64,000 bases of DNA from Rhizomicrobium sp. (GCA_037200985.1 JBBCGJ010000001.1:3944756-4008755), one strand, 5' to 3'. Shown: positions 51,361 to 60,791, counted from the stretch's first letter. The notes: generated from the letters alone by a model not told the origin. Program-made: numbers and translations.

Positions 51361-52458
51361 TTATGCGTTGAAGCGGAAGTGCATCACGTCGCCGTCGGCG
51401 ACGACATAGTCCTTGCCTTCCAGCCGGAATTTGCCCGCGTCGCGCGCGCCCGCCTCGCCGTTATTGGCGACATAGTCGGCGAAGGCGATGGTCTCGGCCC
51501 GGATGAAGCCGTGCTCGAAATCGGTATGGATCACGCCCGCCGCCTGCGGCGCGCGCGAACCTTTCGTGACGGTCCAGGCCCGCGCCTCTTTCGGCCCCAC
51601 GGTGAAGAACGTAAGCAGGCCCAGCAACGCATAGCCGGCGCGGATCAGCTTGTTGAGGCCGGGCTCGTCGAGGCCCAGGCTCGCGAGAAATTCCTCGCGC
51701 TCGCCGGCCGGCAATTGCGCGACCTCTTCCTCGATGCGGCAGGAGATCGTCACCGTGCCCGCGCCCTGCGCCTTGGCCATCGCTTCCACCGCAGCCGAGT
51801 ATTTGTTGCCCGTCGCCGCCGACCCTTCCTCGACATTGCAGACATAGAGCACCGGCTTGGCGGTCATCAGCCCGAGCTGGGAGAACGGCGCGCTCTCCTC
51901 CGGCGTCAGCGCGGCGTCCCGCGCCGGCTTGCCTTCGCGCAGCAGGACGATGGCCTTCATCATCAGCGCGAGCTGTTCCTTGGCTTCCTTCTCCCCCGAG
52001 TTCGCCTTCTTCTCGAGCGGCTTGATGCGCTTCTCCAGGCTCTCCAGGTCGGCGAGCATCAGCTCGGTCTCGACCGTCTCGGCGTCGCCGACCGGATCGA
52101 TCCGGTTCTCGACATGGGTGATGTCGTCGTCCTCGAAGCAGCGCAGCACATGCGCGATGGCATCGACCTCGCGGATATTGGCGAGGAACTGGTTGCCGAG
52201 CCCCTCGCCCTTCGACGCGCCGCGCACCAGCCCCGCGATGTCCACGAAGGTGATGCGGGTCGGGATGATCTCCTGCGACTTGCCGATCCGCGCCAGCGTC
52301 TCGAGGCGCGGGTCCGGCACCGCCACGTCGCCGACATTGGGCTCGATGGTGCAGAAGGGATAATTCGCCGCCTGCGCCGCCGCGGTCTGCGTCAGCGCGT
52401 TGAACAGCGTCGACTTGCCGACATTCGGCAGCCCGACAATTCCACACTTGAAGCCCAT
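51361..52458 (-). CDS. ychF: Redox-regulated ATPase YchF (Obg-like)
   Basis: 365 residues. G1 motif GLPNVGKST at the start, then [20 protein letters not shown] (G3 region), a coiled-coil insertion, and a C-terminal TGS-like domain ([14 protein letters not shown]). YchF prefers ATP over GTP and binds the ribosome; it modulates stress responses. Adjacent to pth, a common pairing. Two genes separated by a palindromic repeat. Confidence 0.95.
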   Translation of the reverse strand: MGFKCGIVGLPNVGKSTLFNALTQTAAAQAANYPFCTIEPNVGDVAVPDPRLETLARIGKSQEIIPTRITFVDIAGLVRGASKGEGLGNQFLANIREVDAIAHVLRCFEDDDITHVENRIDPVGDAETVETELMLADLESLEKRIKPLEKKANSGEKEAKEQLALMMKAIVLLREGKPARDAALTPEESAPFSQLGLMTAKPVLYVCNVEEGSAATGNKYSAAVEAMAKAQGAGTVTISCRIEEEVAQLPAGEREEFLASLGLDEPGLNKLIRAGYALLGLLTFFTVGPKEARAWTVTKGSRAPQAAGVIHTDFEHGFIRAETIAFADYVANNGEAGARDAGKFRLEGKDYVVADGDVMHFRFNA

Positions 52459-52481
52459 CTATCTTCTCTCTCTGAATGGAC

Positions 52482-52542
52482 TCACGCGGAGACGCGGAGT
52501 CGCGGAGGATTGTAACTCCGCGTTCTCCGCGGCTCCGCGTGA
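52482..52542. repeat. CACGCGGAG palindromic repeat between pth and ychF
   Basis: TCACGCGGAG (52482-52491) and CTCCGCGTGA (52533-52542) close a 61-base hairpin-like element. It lies between the pth stop and the ychF start on the same strand, in a position where it could attenuate read-through. A perfect version of the same family is at 62795. Confidence 0.65.
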
Positions 52543-52543
52543 A

Positions 52544-53158
52544 TCATTCCGGCTTCGCCGGTTTTTCTTTTTTCGCCGGCGGCTTCAGGATCAGCGCCAC
52601 CTTGCTCATGAACCCCGCATCGTCGTCCTTGGCAAGCATCGGCGCGGCCTCGGCGATGGCCGACAGCATCGGCACCAGCCAATCCTCGTCCGCCTTGCTG
52701 AAATTGCCCAGCACATGGCCCATCACCCGGTGCTTCTCGCCCGGATGGCCGATCCCGATCCGCACCCGGCGGTAGTCCGGCCCGATCGCCGCGGTGATCG
52801 AACGGGCGCCGTTGTTGCCCGCATCGCCGCCGCCCGTCTTCACCTTCAGCTTGGCCGCCGCGAGGTCGAGCTCGTCATGCATGACGACGATGGCCGACAG
52901 CGGCAGCTTGAAGAACCGCATCGCGTCGCCGACCGACCGGCCGCTCTCGTTCATATAGGTCGTGGGCTTGAGCAGATAGGTCTTGCGGCCGTCGAGGCTG
53001 CCTTCGCTGATCAGCCCGTGGAAGCGCGCCCGCCACGGTGCGAACGGATAGCTCGCCTGGATCGTGTCGACCGCCATGAAGCCGACATTGTGGCGGTTGC
53101 GCGCATACGCCGCGCCGGGATTGCCGAGCCCGGCGATGAGGAGAGGCGTATCGGCCAT
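52544..53158 (-). CDS. pth: Peptidyl-tRNA hydrolase
   Basis: 204 residues, about 15 more than typical. Catalytic histidine and Asn in GLGNPGAAYARNRHNVGFMA, then STYMN-type TTYMNESGRSVG and HDELDL. Releases tRNA from peptidyl-tRNA. The C-terminal Lys/Pro extension (KPPAKKEKPAKPE) is an addition to the family core. It follows rplY by 27 bases. Confidence 0.95.
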   Translation of the reverse strand: MADTPLLIAGLGNPGAAYARNRHNVGFMAVDTIQASYPFAPWRARFHGLISEGSLDGRKTYLLKPTTYMNESGRSVGDAMRFFKLPLSAIVVMHDELDLAAAKLKVKTGGGDAGNNGARSITAAIGPDYRRVRIGIGHPGEKHRVMGHVLGNFSKADEDWLVPMLSAIAEAAPMLAKDDDAGFMSKVALILKPPAKKEKPAKPE

Positions 53159-53185
53159 GGAAGCGTCCTGCGCCGGCGCGCGAGG

Positions 53186-53899
53186 TTACTTCTTCTCTGG
53201 AGCCTTGGCGGCGGCGGCCGGCGCGGCACCCGCGGCGGGGGCGGCACCCTCGGCGGCGGCGCCTTCCTCGGCGACCGGCGCGGACGCGGCGGCTGCTGCC
53301 GCGGCGGCTGCGGCCTTCTGCTCTTCGAGCACGCTGGTCGGCGCGACGATGGAGCAGATGGTGAAGTCGCGGCCGCGGATGATCGGCTTGACGCCCTCGG
53401 GCAGCTTCACGGAGTTGATATGCACCGAGCCATGGATGTCGAGGCCGGTGAGGTCGATGTTGATCTCTTCCGGAATGCTTTCGGCCGGGCACAAGAGCTC
53501 GATCTCGTGGCGCACGATGTTCAGCACGCCGCCCTTCTTGAGGCCGGGGGAGTCGCCCTGGTTGCGGAAATGCACCGGAATGGCGAGCCGCACCTTGGCG
53601 CCTTCGCCGAGCCGCATGAAATCGACATGCACCGGGCGGTCGGTCACCGGATCGACCTGCACTTCGCGCGGGATCACGCGGGTCTTCTTGCCGGCGACGT
53701 CGAGCATCACCAGCGAGGTCGTGAAGCTGCCGGTCTGGTAGGCGCGCTCCAGCGTGCGGTAGTCGACCGAGACGTTCTCGGGGGCGTCATCGCCGCCATA
53801 GACCACGGCCGGCACCTGGCCCTGCAGACGGGTCTGGAAGGCCGATCCCTTGCCGGTGCCGCTGCGCGGCTGGGCGACGAGTTCCTGGGGCTGGCGCAT
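53186..53899 (-). CDS. rplY: 50S ribosomal protein L25/general stress protein Ctc
   Basis: 237 residues. N-terminal L25 domain (RSGTGKGSAFQTRLQGQVPA, then FMRLGEGAKVRLAIPVHFRN) binds 5S rRNA, followed by the TL5/CTC beta domain (GLDIHGSVHINSVKLPEG) and a 45-residue Ala/Glu-rich tail (PVAEEGAAAEGAAPAAGAA). The tail is low-complexity and species-specific. ATG at 53899 has AAGGAA ahead; the longer 53938 start is not supported. Operon with pth. Confidence 0.94.
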   Translation of the reverse strand: MRQPQELVAQPRSGTGKGSAFQTRLQGQVPAVVYGGDDAPENVSVDYRTLERAYQTGSFTTSLVMLDVAGKKTRVIPREVQVDPVTDRPVHVDFMRLGEGAKVRLAIPVHFRNQGDSPGLKKGGVLNIVRHEIELLCPAESIPEEINIDLTGLDIHGSVHINSVKLPEGVKPIIRGRDFTICSIVAPTSVLEEQKAAAAAAAAAASAPVAEEGAAAEGAAPAAGAAPAAAAKAPEKK

Positions 53900-54012
53900 G
53901 ATCTGGAATTCCTTGGGCTTTTTCAGGCTCTGACGCATGAAGAGCCCGCGAAGGCGCGGCTTTTAGCGGATGCGCGGGCCCCGCGCAACGGGGCTTTCCC
54001 CATCCCTTGCCC

Positions 54013-54093
54013 CGTCATCGCCCGCTTTACGCGGGCGGCCCAATTTTCCTTGGCCGGAAAAAATGGCTTGCCCGGACGAGCCTGGCAATGACG
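54013..54093. repeat. CGTCATCGCCCG palindromic repeat, copy 2
   Basis: 81 bases from CGTCAT (54013-54018) to ATGACG (54088-54093), with an internal GCCCGCTTTACGCGGGC hairpin. Lies in the 256-base gap between rplY and the esterase gene, which otherwise shows nothing I can name. Confidence 0.65.
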
Positions 54094-54155
54094 CCGTGTT
54101 ATATTGCGGCACGCTTGGCCTAACTATTTGATAGGATTATATTTTACAGCTCCGC

Positions 54156-55010
54156 ATGGCCAACAAAGCCGCCCGCGCCCTGGAACGTCTCGCCTATGCC
54201 GTCCAGGACGGCGCGCTGAAACTCGCCCTCCCGCTCATCGACAGCCGCGTCCCGCGTTCCGGCTACCGCGTGCTGGCGGACCTCGCCTACGGTCCGGCCG
54301 CCCGTCAGAAGCTCGACCTCTACGTCCCCGACGGCCTGACGGCGCCCGCGCCGGTGCTGCTGTTCTTCTACGGCGGAAGCTGGCAGAGCGGCTCCAAGGC
54401 GATCTACCGCGCCTTCGGCCAGGCCTTCGCGAGCGAGGGCATCGTCACCGCGGTCGCCGACTACCGCCTCTATCCCGAGGTCCGATATCCCGCCTTCGTC
54501 GAGGACGGCGCGCTGGCCTTGCGCTTCCTGCGCCGGCAGGCGGGCGCGCAGGGCGGCGATCCGGATCGCCTCTTCGTCAGCGGCCATTCCGCCGGCGCCT
54601 ATATCGCGACGATGCTGGCGGTGAACGCGGATTATCTGAAAGCGGTCGACCTGTCGCCCGCCGCCATTCGCGGCGTCATCGGCCTCGCCGGTCCCTACGA
54701 CTTCCTGCCGCTCTACGATCCGGCGCTGATCGACATCTTCGGCGGCGCCCGCGTGATGGCGACGCAGCCGATCAAGCATGTCGCCCCCGGCGCGCCGCCC
54801 ATGCTGCTGGCGCACGGCACGGGGGACACCACGGTCGGCGCCGGCAATTCGCGGCGCTTCGCGCGGCGCCTGGCCGCCGCCGACAACGCGGTCGAGCTGA
54901 TCGAATACAGGGGGATCGGCCATCTCGGCATCATCCTGTCGCTGGCGCGCGACCTGCGCCGCCGCACGACGCTCCACGCCGACATGCTGCGCTTCATCGC
55001 GGCGCTTTAG
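54156..55010 (+). CDS. Alpha/beta hydrolase (carboxylesterase-like)
   Basis: 284 residues. Oxyanion region LLFFYGGSW near residue 69, nucleophile in VSGHSAGA near 148, acid in HGTGDTTVG and His near 257 in GIGHLG. The HGG-like FYGGSW and SAGA resemble hormone-sensitive-lipase or BAAT-type esterases. Broad carboxylester hydrolysis is likely. No clear ribosome site before the ATG. Overlaps the convergent YjbR gene by 17 bases. Confidence 0.8.
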   Translation: MANKAARALERLAYAVQDGALKLALPLIDSRVPRSGYRVLADLAYGPAARQKLDLYVPDGLTAPAPVLLFFYGGSWQSGSKAIYRAFGQAFASEGIVTAVADYRLYPEVRYPAFVEDGALALRFLRRQAGAQGGDPDRLFVSGHSAGAYIATMLAVNADYLKAVDLSPAAIRGVIGLAGPYDFLPLYDPALIDIFGGARVMATQPIKHVAPGAPPMLLAHGTGDTTVGAGNSRRFARRLAAADNAVELIEYRGIGHLGIILSLARDLRRRTTLHADMLRFIAAL

Positions 55011-55341
55011 ATTTTGTCGTTGCCGTCTTGGCCTTGGGCGGCGGCGGCAGGTTCTTCGTCCACGCCTCGCGGATCAACGCCTCCAATTCGCGCTTGGAGA
55101 TCTTGTCGATCTGCACGATCACATTGGCGGTCTTGCCCCACATATATTTGACGAAGACCTTGGGATCGGCCTCGAACAGAAATTCCTTCCGCGCCTCGTC
55201 GAGATTGAGATAGAGCCCGTCCGGTCGCATCACCGCGAAAATGCGCTTGGCGGTACGATAAGCCGGCCGCCCCCAGTGATCGACCTCCGTCACGCCGTCG
55301 AGGGACAGCGCGATCTTGCGGACGTCCGACGTGCTAGGCAT
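54994..55341 (-). CDS. MmcQ/YjbR family protein, second copy
   Basis: 115 residues. Core ALSLDGVTEVDHWGRPAYR and AVMRPDGLYLNLDEARKEFL, then KISKRELEALIREAWTK. Diverged from the copy at 10802. Basic C-terminus KAKTATTKSK. Convergent overlap with the esterase gene repeats the situation of the first copy. Function unknown. Confidence 0.75.
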   Translation of the reverse strand: MPSTSDVRKIALSLDGVTEVDHWGRPAYRTAKRIFAVMRPDGLYLNLDEARKEFLFEADPKVFVKYMWGKTANVIVQIDKISKRELEALIREAWTKNLPPPPKAKTATTKSKAPR

Positions 55342-55379
55342 TTGCCGCTCGCCCTTTCGTTATCGCCGGCTGACCGACC

Positions 55380-56198
55380 TCAGGTTTCGGCAGTGGGAGC
55401 TGCCACATCCGCAACGGAGGAAGTCGTCGCTTCCACGTCGGCCGCCGACCTGGGCGCTCTCGGAACCCTGTTGAGTTTCCTGACGGCTTTCGCCGCGACC
55501 TTCGCCTCATCGGCTTCAATCAGCTCGCGCTTGATGACCTGCGTCTCGATGATATTTCGAACGTCATCGATATCGGGATTGATTCCGTCCGCAAGTTTGC
55601 GCAGTTCACGGCGGACCATGCCGACGACCGGATCGGACAGGAGAAGCTGTGCGATGGAATATTTGCTCATGGCCTGTTTGGCCTTGAACATTTGCGACAT
55701 CGAATCGGGCGTGAACACCTCGCGACTCAAGCCGCCGAAGAGATCGAACAGCTCCTCTTCCTTTAAATTGCTCGTACAGATGTCGACGTCCAGCACGAGG
55801 GTGCCGGCGATGGGCTTGTTGAAATTGACCTTGTAGGCCTGCCAGCGCGCGCCGTTGGTCAGAACGACCCAATCGGCGGGAAGATTTGCCGCGTAGTTCA
55901 CGATCTGGGTGACGTGCACTTCCTTTAATTCGATATTGATCGCCTTGACCTCCACCAGAAAGCGGAAGGCATTGCCGACTTTTACGGCGAGATCGGCGAA
56001 TGTGCCTTTGATCGCCTTCTCCGAGGTGATCTCCTCGATTTTCTTGTAGCCGAAGACATCGCATAGAATGTCCATCGCGAGATGAGCGGTGTCGGCCTCA
56101 TTGATGTCGCGCTTGCGCGCATCGATTACGGTTGCCTGATATCGCTTAAGCTGCTGAGCGACTCGGCCCTGGACCTTTGCAGGAATTTTGATCGACAT
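55380..56198 (-). CDS. Orphan HsdR N-terminal-like (PD-(D/E)xK) protein
   Basis: 272 residues. Residues about 55-110 contain D in FADLAVKVGNAFRFLVEVKA, where D70 and the ExK motif E88-K90 form a PD-(D/E)xK nuclease core like that of HsdR N-terminal domains. C-terminal region is helical and acidic, ending in a Ser/Thr/Ala-rich tail. No HsdS, HsdM or helicase is nearby, so it is not a classical type I system. Its codon use and base composition are less G+C-rich than the neighbours. It may be a nuclease, a decoy, or an antirestriction factor; the role is unknown. Confidence 0.6.
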   Translation of the reverse strand: MSIKIPAKVQGRVAQQLKRYQATVIDARKRDINEADTAHLAMDILCDVFGYKKIEEITSEKAIKGTFADLAVKVGNAFRFLVEVKAINIELKEVHVTQIVNYAANLPADWVVLTNGARWQAYKVNFNKPIAGTLVLDVDICTSNLKEEELFDLFGGLSREVFTPDSMSQMFKAKQAMSKYSIAQLLLSDPVVGMVRRELRKLADGINPDIDDVRNIIETQVIKRELIEADEAKVAAKAVRKLNRVPRAPRSAADVEATTSSVADVAAPTAET

Positions 56199-56203
56199 CT
56201 TCC

Positions 56204-56228
56204 ACCCCGATAGAAGCCCTATTGGGGT
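56204..56228 (-). promoter_or_regulatory. Inverted repeat over the ribosome site of the HsdR-N-like gene
   Basis: ACCCCGATAG-AAGCC-CTATTGGGGT: 10-base arms with one mismatch, six bases upstream of the start. In the RNA the GGGGT arm lies at the ribosome binding position, so folding could block translation. A TTTACT-N16-TAGTCT promoter-like pair lies just upstream. Confidence 0.45.
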
Positions 56229-56272
56229 AGACTACAGGTTGTGGCGCGCGAGTAAAAGGACGCCAACGAGAG

Positions 56273-57208
56273 TCAATCGAACAGGCTCGACACGCTCTCT
56301 TCGTGGTTGATCCGCCGCATCGCCTCGCCGATCAGGGGGGCGATGGAGATGCGCCTGATGTTGGGGCATTTGCGCTGCTCCTCGGTGGCGGCGATGGAAT
56401 CGGTCACCACCATCGATTTGAGCTTCGATCCCGCGATGCGCGCCACCGCGCCGCCCGACAGCACGCCATGGGTCGCATAGGCGCAGACGTCCTTGGCGCC
56501 GTTCTTGAGCAGCGCCTCCGCCGCGTTGCAGATCGTGCCGCCCGAATCCACGATGTCGTCGATCAGGATGCAGCTTCGCCCCCGCACGTCGCCGATGATG
56601 TTCATCACCTCCGATTCGCCGGCCCGCTCGCGCCGCTTGTCGACGATGGCGAGTTCGGTGCCCAGCCTCTTGGCCAGCGCGCGCGCCCGCACCACGCCGC
56701 CGACGTCGGGCGACACCACCATGAGGTGATCGCCGGTGCCCAGATAGTCCTGGATGTCGCGCACCATCACCGGCATGGCGAACAAATTGTCGGTCGGGAT
56801 GTCGAAGAAGCCCTGGATCTGCCCGGCATGGAGATCGACGGTGAGCACGCGGTTGGCGCCCGCCTCGGTGATCAGGTTCGCCACCAGCTTGGCCGAGATG
56901 GGGGTGCGCGGGCCGACCTTGCGATCCTGCCGGGCATAGCCGAAATAGGGCAGCACCGCCGTGATGCGCCGCGCCGAGGCGCGCCGGAGCGCATCGATGA
57001 TGATCAAGAGCTCCATCAGGTTGTCGTTGGCCGGGAAGCTGGTCGACTGGACGACGAAGATGTCCTCGCCGCGGACGTTCTCCTCGATCTCGACGAACAC
57101 TTCCATGTCGGCGAAGCGGCGCACCGTCGCCTTGGTGGAGGGCAGCTTCAGGAAAGCCGCGATCGATTTGGCCAGTTCGGGGTTGGAGTTGCCCGCCAGC
57201 AGCTTCAT
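56273..57208 (-). CDS. prs: Ribose-phosphate pyrophosphokinase
   Basis: 311 residues from ATG at 57208 ([13 protein letters not shown] is the usual start; ATG at 57235 adds nine codons). Catalytic flexible loop and PRPP loop: [20 protein letters not shown] and [16 protein letters not shown]. Makes PRPP from ribose-5-phosphate and ATP. PRPP feeds apt above and nucleotide, His and Trp synthesis. Confidence 0.95.
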   Translation of the reverse strand: MKLLAGNSNPELAKSIAAFLKLPSTKATVRRFADMEVFVEIEENVRGEDIFVVQSTSFPANDNLMELLIIIDALRRASARRITAVLPYFGYARQDRKVGPRTPISAKLVANLITEAGANRVLTVDLHAGQIQGFFDIPTDNLFAMPVMVRDIQDYLGTGDHLMVVSPDVGGVVRARALAKRLGTELAIVDKRRERAGESEVMNIIGDVRGRSCILIDDIVDSGGTICNAAEALLKNGAKDVCAYATHGVLSGGAVARIAGSKLKSMVVTDSIAATEEQRKCPNIRRISIAPLIGEAMRRINHEESVSSLFD

Positions 57209-57299
57209 TCCCGTCGATCCGTTCGGTTCGGTCATGAAAGCGGCCCCGCGCATGTGATGTTTTGATGACGGGCTTGTAGCAAGTGACATCGAAGATGTC

Positions 57300-57335
57300 A
57301 TCCCGGACGCGCAGCGTAGCGGAGCGATCCGGGAT
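57300..57335. repeat. ATCCCGGA...TCCGGGAT inverted repeat
   Basis: 8-base perfect arms (57300-57307, 57328-57335) around GCGCAGCGTAGCGGAGCG. It lies between the pgeF stop and prs start on the same strand and could be a transcript end. Confidence 0.45.
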
Positions 57336-57360
57336 CCAGAACACCGAATCGCGGGAAGTG

Positions 57361-58137
57361 TCAGCGCAGCACGATCGCCGATATTTCGCGTCCGTAATCG
57401 GGTTCCTTGGCGTGGGTGGCGCGGCGGAAGCTGAAAAAATCGGCGCCGCGCGCATAAGTGCAGGCGCCGAGCGCGTCGACGTTGTCCACACCGGCCCGCC
57501 TCAGCCGCGCCGCCGCGAAACCTTCCAGGTCGAAGCGGTGATGGGCGTCGCGGTCGCTGGGGATGAAGAACCTCGTATTGCCCGCGTCGGCGGCGGCGAA
57601 TCGCGCCGCGAATTCCGGTCCGACCTCGTAATTCGCCTGCGAGATGCAGGGGCCGATGGCGGCGGCGATCCGGCCGCGCCGCGCCCCCAGCGCCTCCATC
57701 GCGTCCAGCGTCGCCTCCAGCACGCCGCCGAGCGCGCCCGTCCATCCCGCATGCGCCGCGCCGATCACCCGGGCCTCGGCATCCGCGAACAGCACCGGCG
57801 CGCAATCGGCGGTCAGGATGCCGAGCGCGATCCCGGGTGTCGCCGTCACCATCGCATCGGCTTCGGGGCTTTGCGCCAAATCCCAAGCCGCCGACACGCA
57901 AACGACTTTCGCGCTATGGATCTGGCTCAGGGTGACGATCTGCGCTCCGCCGAGTGCGTCGGCGACGCGGCGGCGGTTCTGCACCGCGGCGCCCCAGCCG
58001 TCCTTCTCGCCGGCCAGCCTGCTGAAACCGCAATTCAACGACTCGTAGATTCCGGTGGAAACGCCGCCGGTCCGCCCGAAGAAACCGTGCGCGATGCCGG
58101 GTAGGTCGGTGAGGTTGGAGGACGTGAGCGTAAGCAT
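57361..58137 (-). CDS. pgeF: Peptidoglycan editing factor (laccase-domain, PgeF)
   Basis: 258 residues. Three-His metal site typical of the DUF152/PgeF fold: LSQIHSAKV near residue 74, ADCAPVLF near 113 and [12 protein letters not shown] near 130. It edits muropeptides that carry L-Ser in place of L-Ala. ATG at 58137. The wider locus (lgt, midA, pgeF, prs) is a common alphaproteobacterial order; the GIY-YIG gene is inserted between midA and pgeF. Confidence 0.9.
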   Translation of the reverse strand: MLTLTSSNLTDLPGIAHGFFGRTGGVSTGIYESLNCGFSRLAGEKDGWGAAVQNRRRVADALGGAQIVTLSQIHSAKVVCVSAAWDLAQSPEADAMVTATPGIALGILTADCAPVLFADAEARVIGAAHAGWTGALGGVLEATLDAMEALGARRGRIAAAIGPCISQANYEVGPEFAARFAAADAGNTRFFIPSDRDAHHRFDLEGFAAARLRRAGVDNVDALGACTYARGADFFSFRRATHAKEPDYGREISAIVLR

Positions 58138-58139
58138 CT

Positions 58140-58502
58140 TTACAACCAATCCGTCATCGCCCGGCTTGTCCGGGCGACCCAATTTTCTATCTCGGCCGGC
58201 GTCATCGTTTTCGGATACCACGTCTCGGCCAGGTCGTTCCAATCGGGATTGTCCGTGCGGATCAGGTTGATCTTCCACGCACGGGGCCATTTCTTGATTC
58301 GTTTCTCGCGCTGGATGGCAGCGTGCGCCTCGGCATGTTCCTCGAGGTAGACGAGCGTCTTCACGTCGTACTTCTTGGTGAAGCCATCGAACCGTCCTTC
58401 GCGATGCTGAAAGACCCGTGCTTCGACGTCGCTTGTCACGCCTGTATAAAGCGTGCCCCATGGCTTGCTGGCCATGATGTAGACCCAGAAGCGCTTGATC
58501 AT
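58140..58502 (-). CDS. GIY-YIG nuclease family protein
   Basis: 120 residues. Core WVYIMASKPWGTLYTGVTSD, R in ARVFQH, then EREKRIKKW-type basic helix. Belongs to the small UPF0213/YhbQ-like GIY-YIG group; not a homing endonuclease. The last 15 residues (NWVARTSRAMTDWL) are encoded by a copy of the CGTCATCGCCCG repeat (58151-58187), so this tail is not part of the fold. Likely binds or nicks DNA. Confidence 0.85.
   Translation of the reverse strand: MIKRFWVYIMASKPWGTLYTGVTSDVEARVFQHREGRFDGFTKKYDVKTLVYLEEHAEAHAAIQREKRIKKWPRAWKINLIRTDNPDWNDLAETWYPKTMTPAEIENWVARTSRAMTDWL
58151..58187. repeat. CGTCATCGCCCG palindromic repeat, copy 3, inside the GIY-YIG gene end
   Basis: Half-element with the GCCCGGCTTGTCCGGGC hairpin (58159-58175) and the ACCCAATTTTC segment. 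It overlaps the GIY-YIG coding end by 36 bases. Confidence 0.6.
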
Positions 58503-58599
58503 CGAGATTGCCCGCCGACAGCGGCGTATTATAGCAAAGACGAAATTGGATCGCCCGCATGCGCGGCGATAACGATCATATTTTTATCTCAAAGAAATC

Positions 58600-58700
58600 T
58601 CGTCATCGCCGGGCTTGTCGGGCGACCCATTTTTCTTTCTTCTTGGGGCCAAATTGGATCCCCCGGATCGCTCGCTGCGCTCGCGACCGGAGGATGACGG
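58600..58700. repeat. CGTCATCGCCCG palindromic repeat, copy 4 region
   Basis: CGTCATCGCCGGGC to GATGACGGG, about 100 bases, with ACCCATTTTTC in the middle and GATCGCTCGCTGCGCTCGC. A partial element (GATCGCCCGCATGCGCGGCGAT) lies at 58550-58571 just before it. Confidence 0.55.
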
Positions 58701-58706
58701 GATTTG

Positions 58707-59789
58707 TCAAAACCCCGCCGGTGTCGGCGCGCCCTTCGGCACGATCGCCAGCGCCTTGAACAGCCTACCCATCTGCTCGGGCAGGATCAGCCGCTCCAAT
58801 TGCCGCCGCACCTCCGGCGCCTCGCTCGGATGGCCGGTCCAGCGGCCGCGCCGCGCCAATCTCTCGGCCCGCGCGACGATGCCGAGCGCCGTCAGGAACG
58901 CGCCCTGTTCCACCGGGCCGCTGGCGCTCGCGCCGCCGCGCACCGCCGCCTCGGCGAGCGCGTTGAAATCGACATGCGCCGACAGATCGCGCGTGCCCGG
59001 CGCGTCCAGCACATCGGCGAAGGCGTGCCCCGCCACCGCCTGCAGCGTTTCCCCGAACCCCGGCGCGTCATAGCCGTAATCGACGATCAGCGCCGCGCCG
59101 CCCTGCGCCGCGATCCGATGCCCGATCTCCTCCGCCACCGCCGCGCCCGCCGGCGAGATCTCGTGGACGCCGCCCGGCGGCGTGTCGTCGCGGCCCGGCG
59201 GCGTGGACGGCAAAGCCACCGGCGACAGCGCGAAGGCGAGCGCGCCCTCCGCGTCAACCGTCACCATCCGCTCGCACCAGCCGCGCGCGGTCTTCACATA
59301 TTGATGGATCGGCAGCGCATCGAAGAACTCGTTGGCGATGAGGAACAGCGGCCGGTCCGCCGGCACCGCGTCGAAGCTCGCGACCGACCGGATCGGAACG
59401 TCGATGTGCGCGAGCGCCGCCTGCTGGATCGTCTCCAGCACCGGGCTCGCCTCGACCAGCACGACGTCGATCTGGCCGCGCAAATCCGGCACCAGCTTGA
59501 GCGCCCGCAGCACGTCGCCCATCAGCGTGCCGCGTCCCGGCCCCAGTTCGACCAGCAGCGGCCGCGCCGGCCGGCCCTGGTCGGTCCAGGCCTGCGCCAG
59601 CCACAGTCCGATGAGTTCGCCGAACATCTGGCTGATTTCCGGCGCGGTGATGAAATCGACGCGCAGCGGATCGCGCGTCGCATAATAGCCGTCCTTCGGA
59701 TCGAGCAGCGCCATGGTCATGAACTGCGCGATCGTCATCGGCCCCTGGGCGTCGATCGCGACCGCGATGCGCGCGCCGAGCGCCGTCAT
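58707..59789 (-). CDS. MidA/NDUFAF7-type SAM-dependent protein methyltransferase
   Basis: 360 residues. SAM loop ELGPGRGTLM near residue 86, then IVDYGYDAPGFGETLQAVAG, diagnostic of the MidA/NDUFAF7 family that methylates an arginine of complex I NuoD/49-kDa subunit. ATG at 59789 overlaps the lgt stop by four bases. Its presence with petABC reflects respiratory complex assembly. Confidence 0.9.
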   Translation of the reverse strand: MTALGARIAVAIDAQGPMTIAQFMTMALLDPKDGYYATRDPLRVDFITAPEISQMFGELIGLWLAQAWTDQGRPARPLLVELGPGRGTLMGDVLRALKLVPDLRGQIDVVLVEASPVLETIQQAALAHIDVPIRSVASFDAVPADRPLFLIANEFFDALPIHQYVKTARGWCERMVTVDAEGALAFALSPVALPSTPPGRDDTPPGGVHEISPAGAAVAEEIGHRIAAQGGAALIVDYGYDAPGFGETLQAVAGHAFADVLDAPGTRDLSAHVDFNALAEAAVRGGASASGPVEQGAFLTALGIVARAERLARRGRWTGHPSEAPEVRRQLERLILPEQMGRLFKALAIVPKGAPTPAGF

Positions 59790-60715
59790 GCGCGTCCGTT
59801 TGCGTGTGGCTTCAGCGCCGCCCACAGGAAATAGCCGGCCGCGATCCACAGCGGGATCGACAGCGCCATGCCCATGCTGAACCAGCCGATGAACGGCCCG
59901 TCCGGCTCGCGCCAGAACTCGACCACGAAGCGGAACACGCCATAGCCGGCGAAGAACAATCCGGTCAGCAGGCCCGGCCGCTCGTTCGCCTTGTAGACGC
60001 GCAGCGCGACCTGCAGGATCGCGAACAGCACGAGGCCTTCGAGGAACGCCTCGTAGAGCTGGCTCGGATGGCGCGCGATGGGCCCGGCCGGGCAGACTCC
60101 ATGGATCGCCTCGATATATTTGTTGCAGAACACCATCGCCCAGGGCACGTCGGTCGGCTTGCCCCACAATTCGCCGTTGACGAAATTGGCGATGCGGCCG
60201 AAGAACAACCCGATCGGCGCCACCACCGCGATCATGTCGGCGACCGGGAAAAGCTGCAGCTTGTTTTTGCGGCAGAACAGCCAGATCGCCACTGCCACGC
60301 CGGCGAGCCCGCCGTGGAAGGACATCCCGCCCTCCCAGATCGTGATCAGGTGCATCGGGTGATAGAGAAAGCCGAGCGGCAGCGGCGGCCCGCCCGCCAC
60401 ATGGCACATCGCCGTCTCCGGCGACGCCGCGCACAGCGCGATGCCGTAGAACAGGATCCAGCCCAGCCGCCCGCCCAGGATCACGCCGAAGGTCGCCCAC
60501 ACCACCAGGTCGCCGATCTGCTCGGCGGTGATCGGCGCCTTGCCGGCGAAGGTCGGGTTCGTCCACAGCCCGCGTTCCCGCGTCGTCCGCGACGCCGCCC
60601 ACCAGCCGAACAGCAGGCCCGCGATATAGGAGATCGCGTACCAGCGGATGGCGAGCGGCCCCAGCTGGACCAGGATGGGGTCGATGGCGGGATAGGGCAG
60701 CAGGGCCGGAATCAT
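59786..60715 (-). CDS. lgt: Prolipoprotein diacylglyceryl transferase
   Basis: 309 residues, about seven helices. Key motifs HGGLAG near residue 131, GRIANFVNGELWG, and ARHPSQLYEAFLEGL. Transfers diacylglycerol to lipobox cysteines, such as that of the DUF4349 lipoprotein at 50393. Start ATG at 60715. First gene of lgt-midA. Confidence 0.95.
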   Translation of the reverse strand: MIPALLPYPAIDPILVQLGPLAIRWYAISYIAGLLFGWWAASRTTRERGLWTNPTFAGKAPITAEQIGDLVVWATFGVILGGRLGWILFYGIALCAASPETAMCHVAGGPPLPLGFLYHPMHLITIWEGGMSFHGGLAGVAVAIWLFCRKNKLQLFPVADMIAVVAPIGLFFGRIANFVNGELWGKPTDVPWAMVFCNKYIEAIHGVCPAGPIARHPSQLYEAFLEGLVLFAILQVALRVYKANERPGLLTGLFFAGYGVFRFVVEFWREPDGPFIGWFSMGMALSIPLWIAAGYFLWAALKPHANGRA

Positions 60716-60791
60716 GGGCGAACCACGTCTGTTTCGCGCGTTCCTGTCAAGCGTCGCGCCTTGTCGGACTTCGCTCGAAGCGCCATATCAG

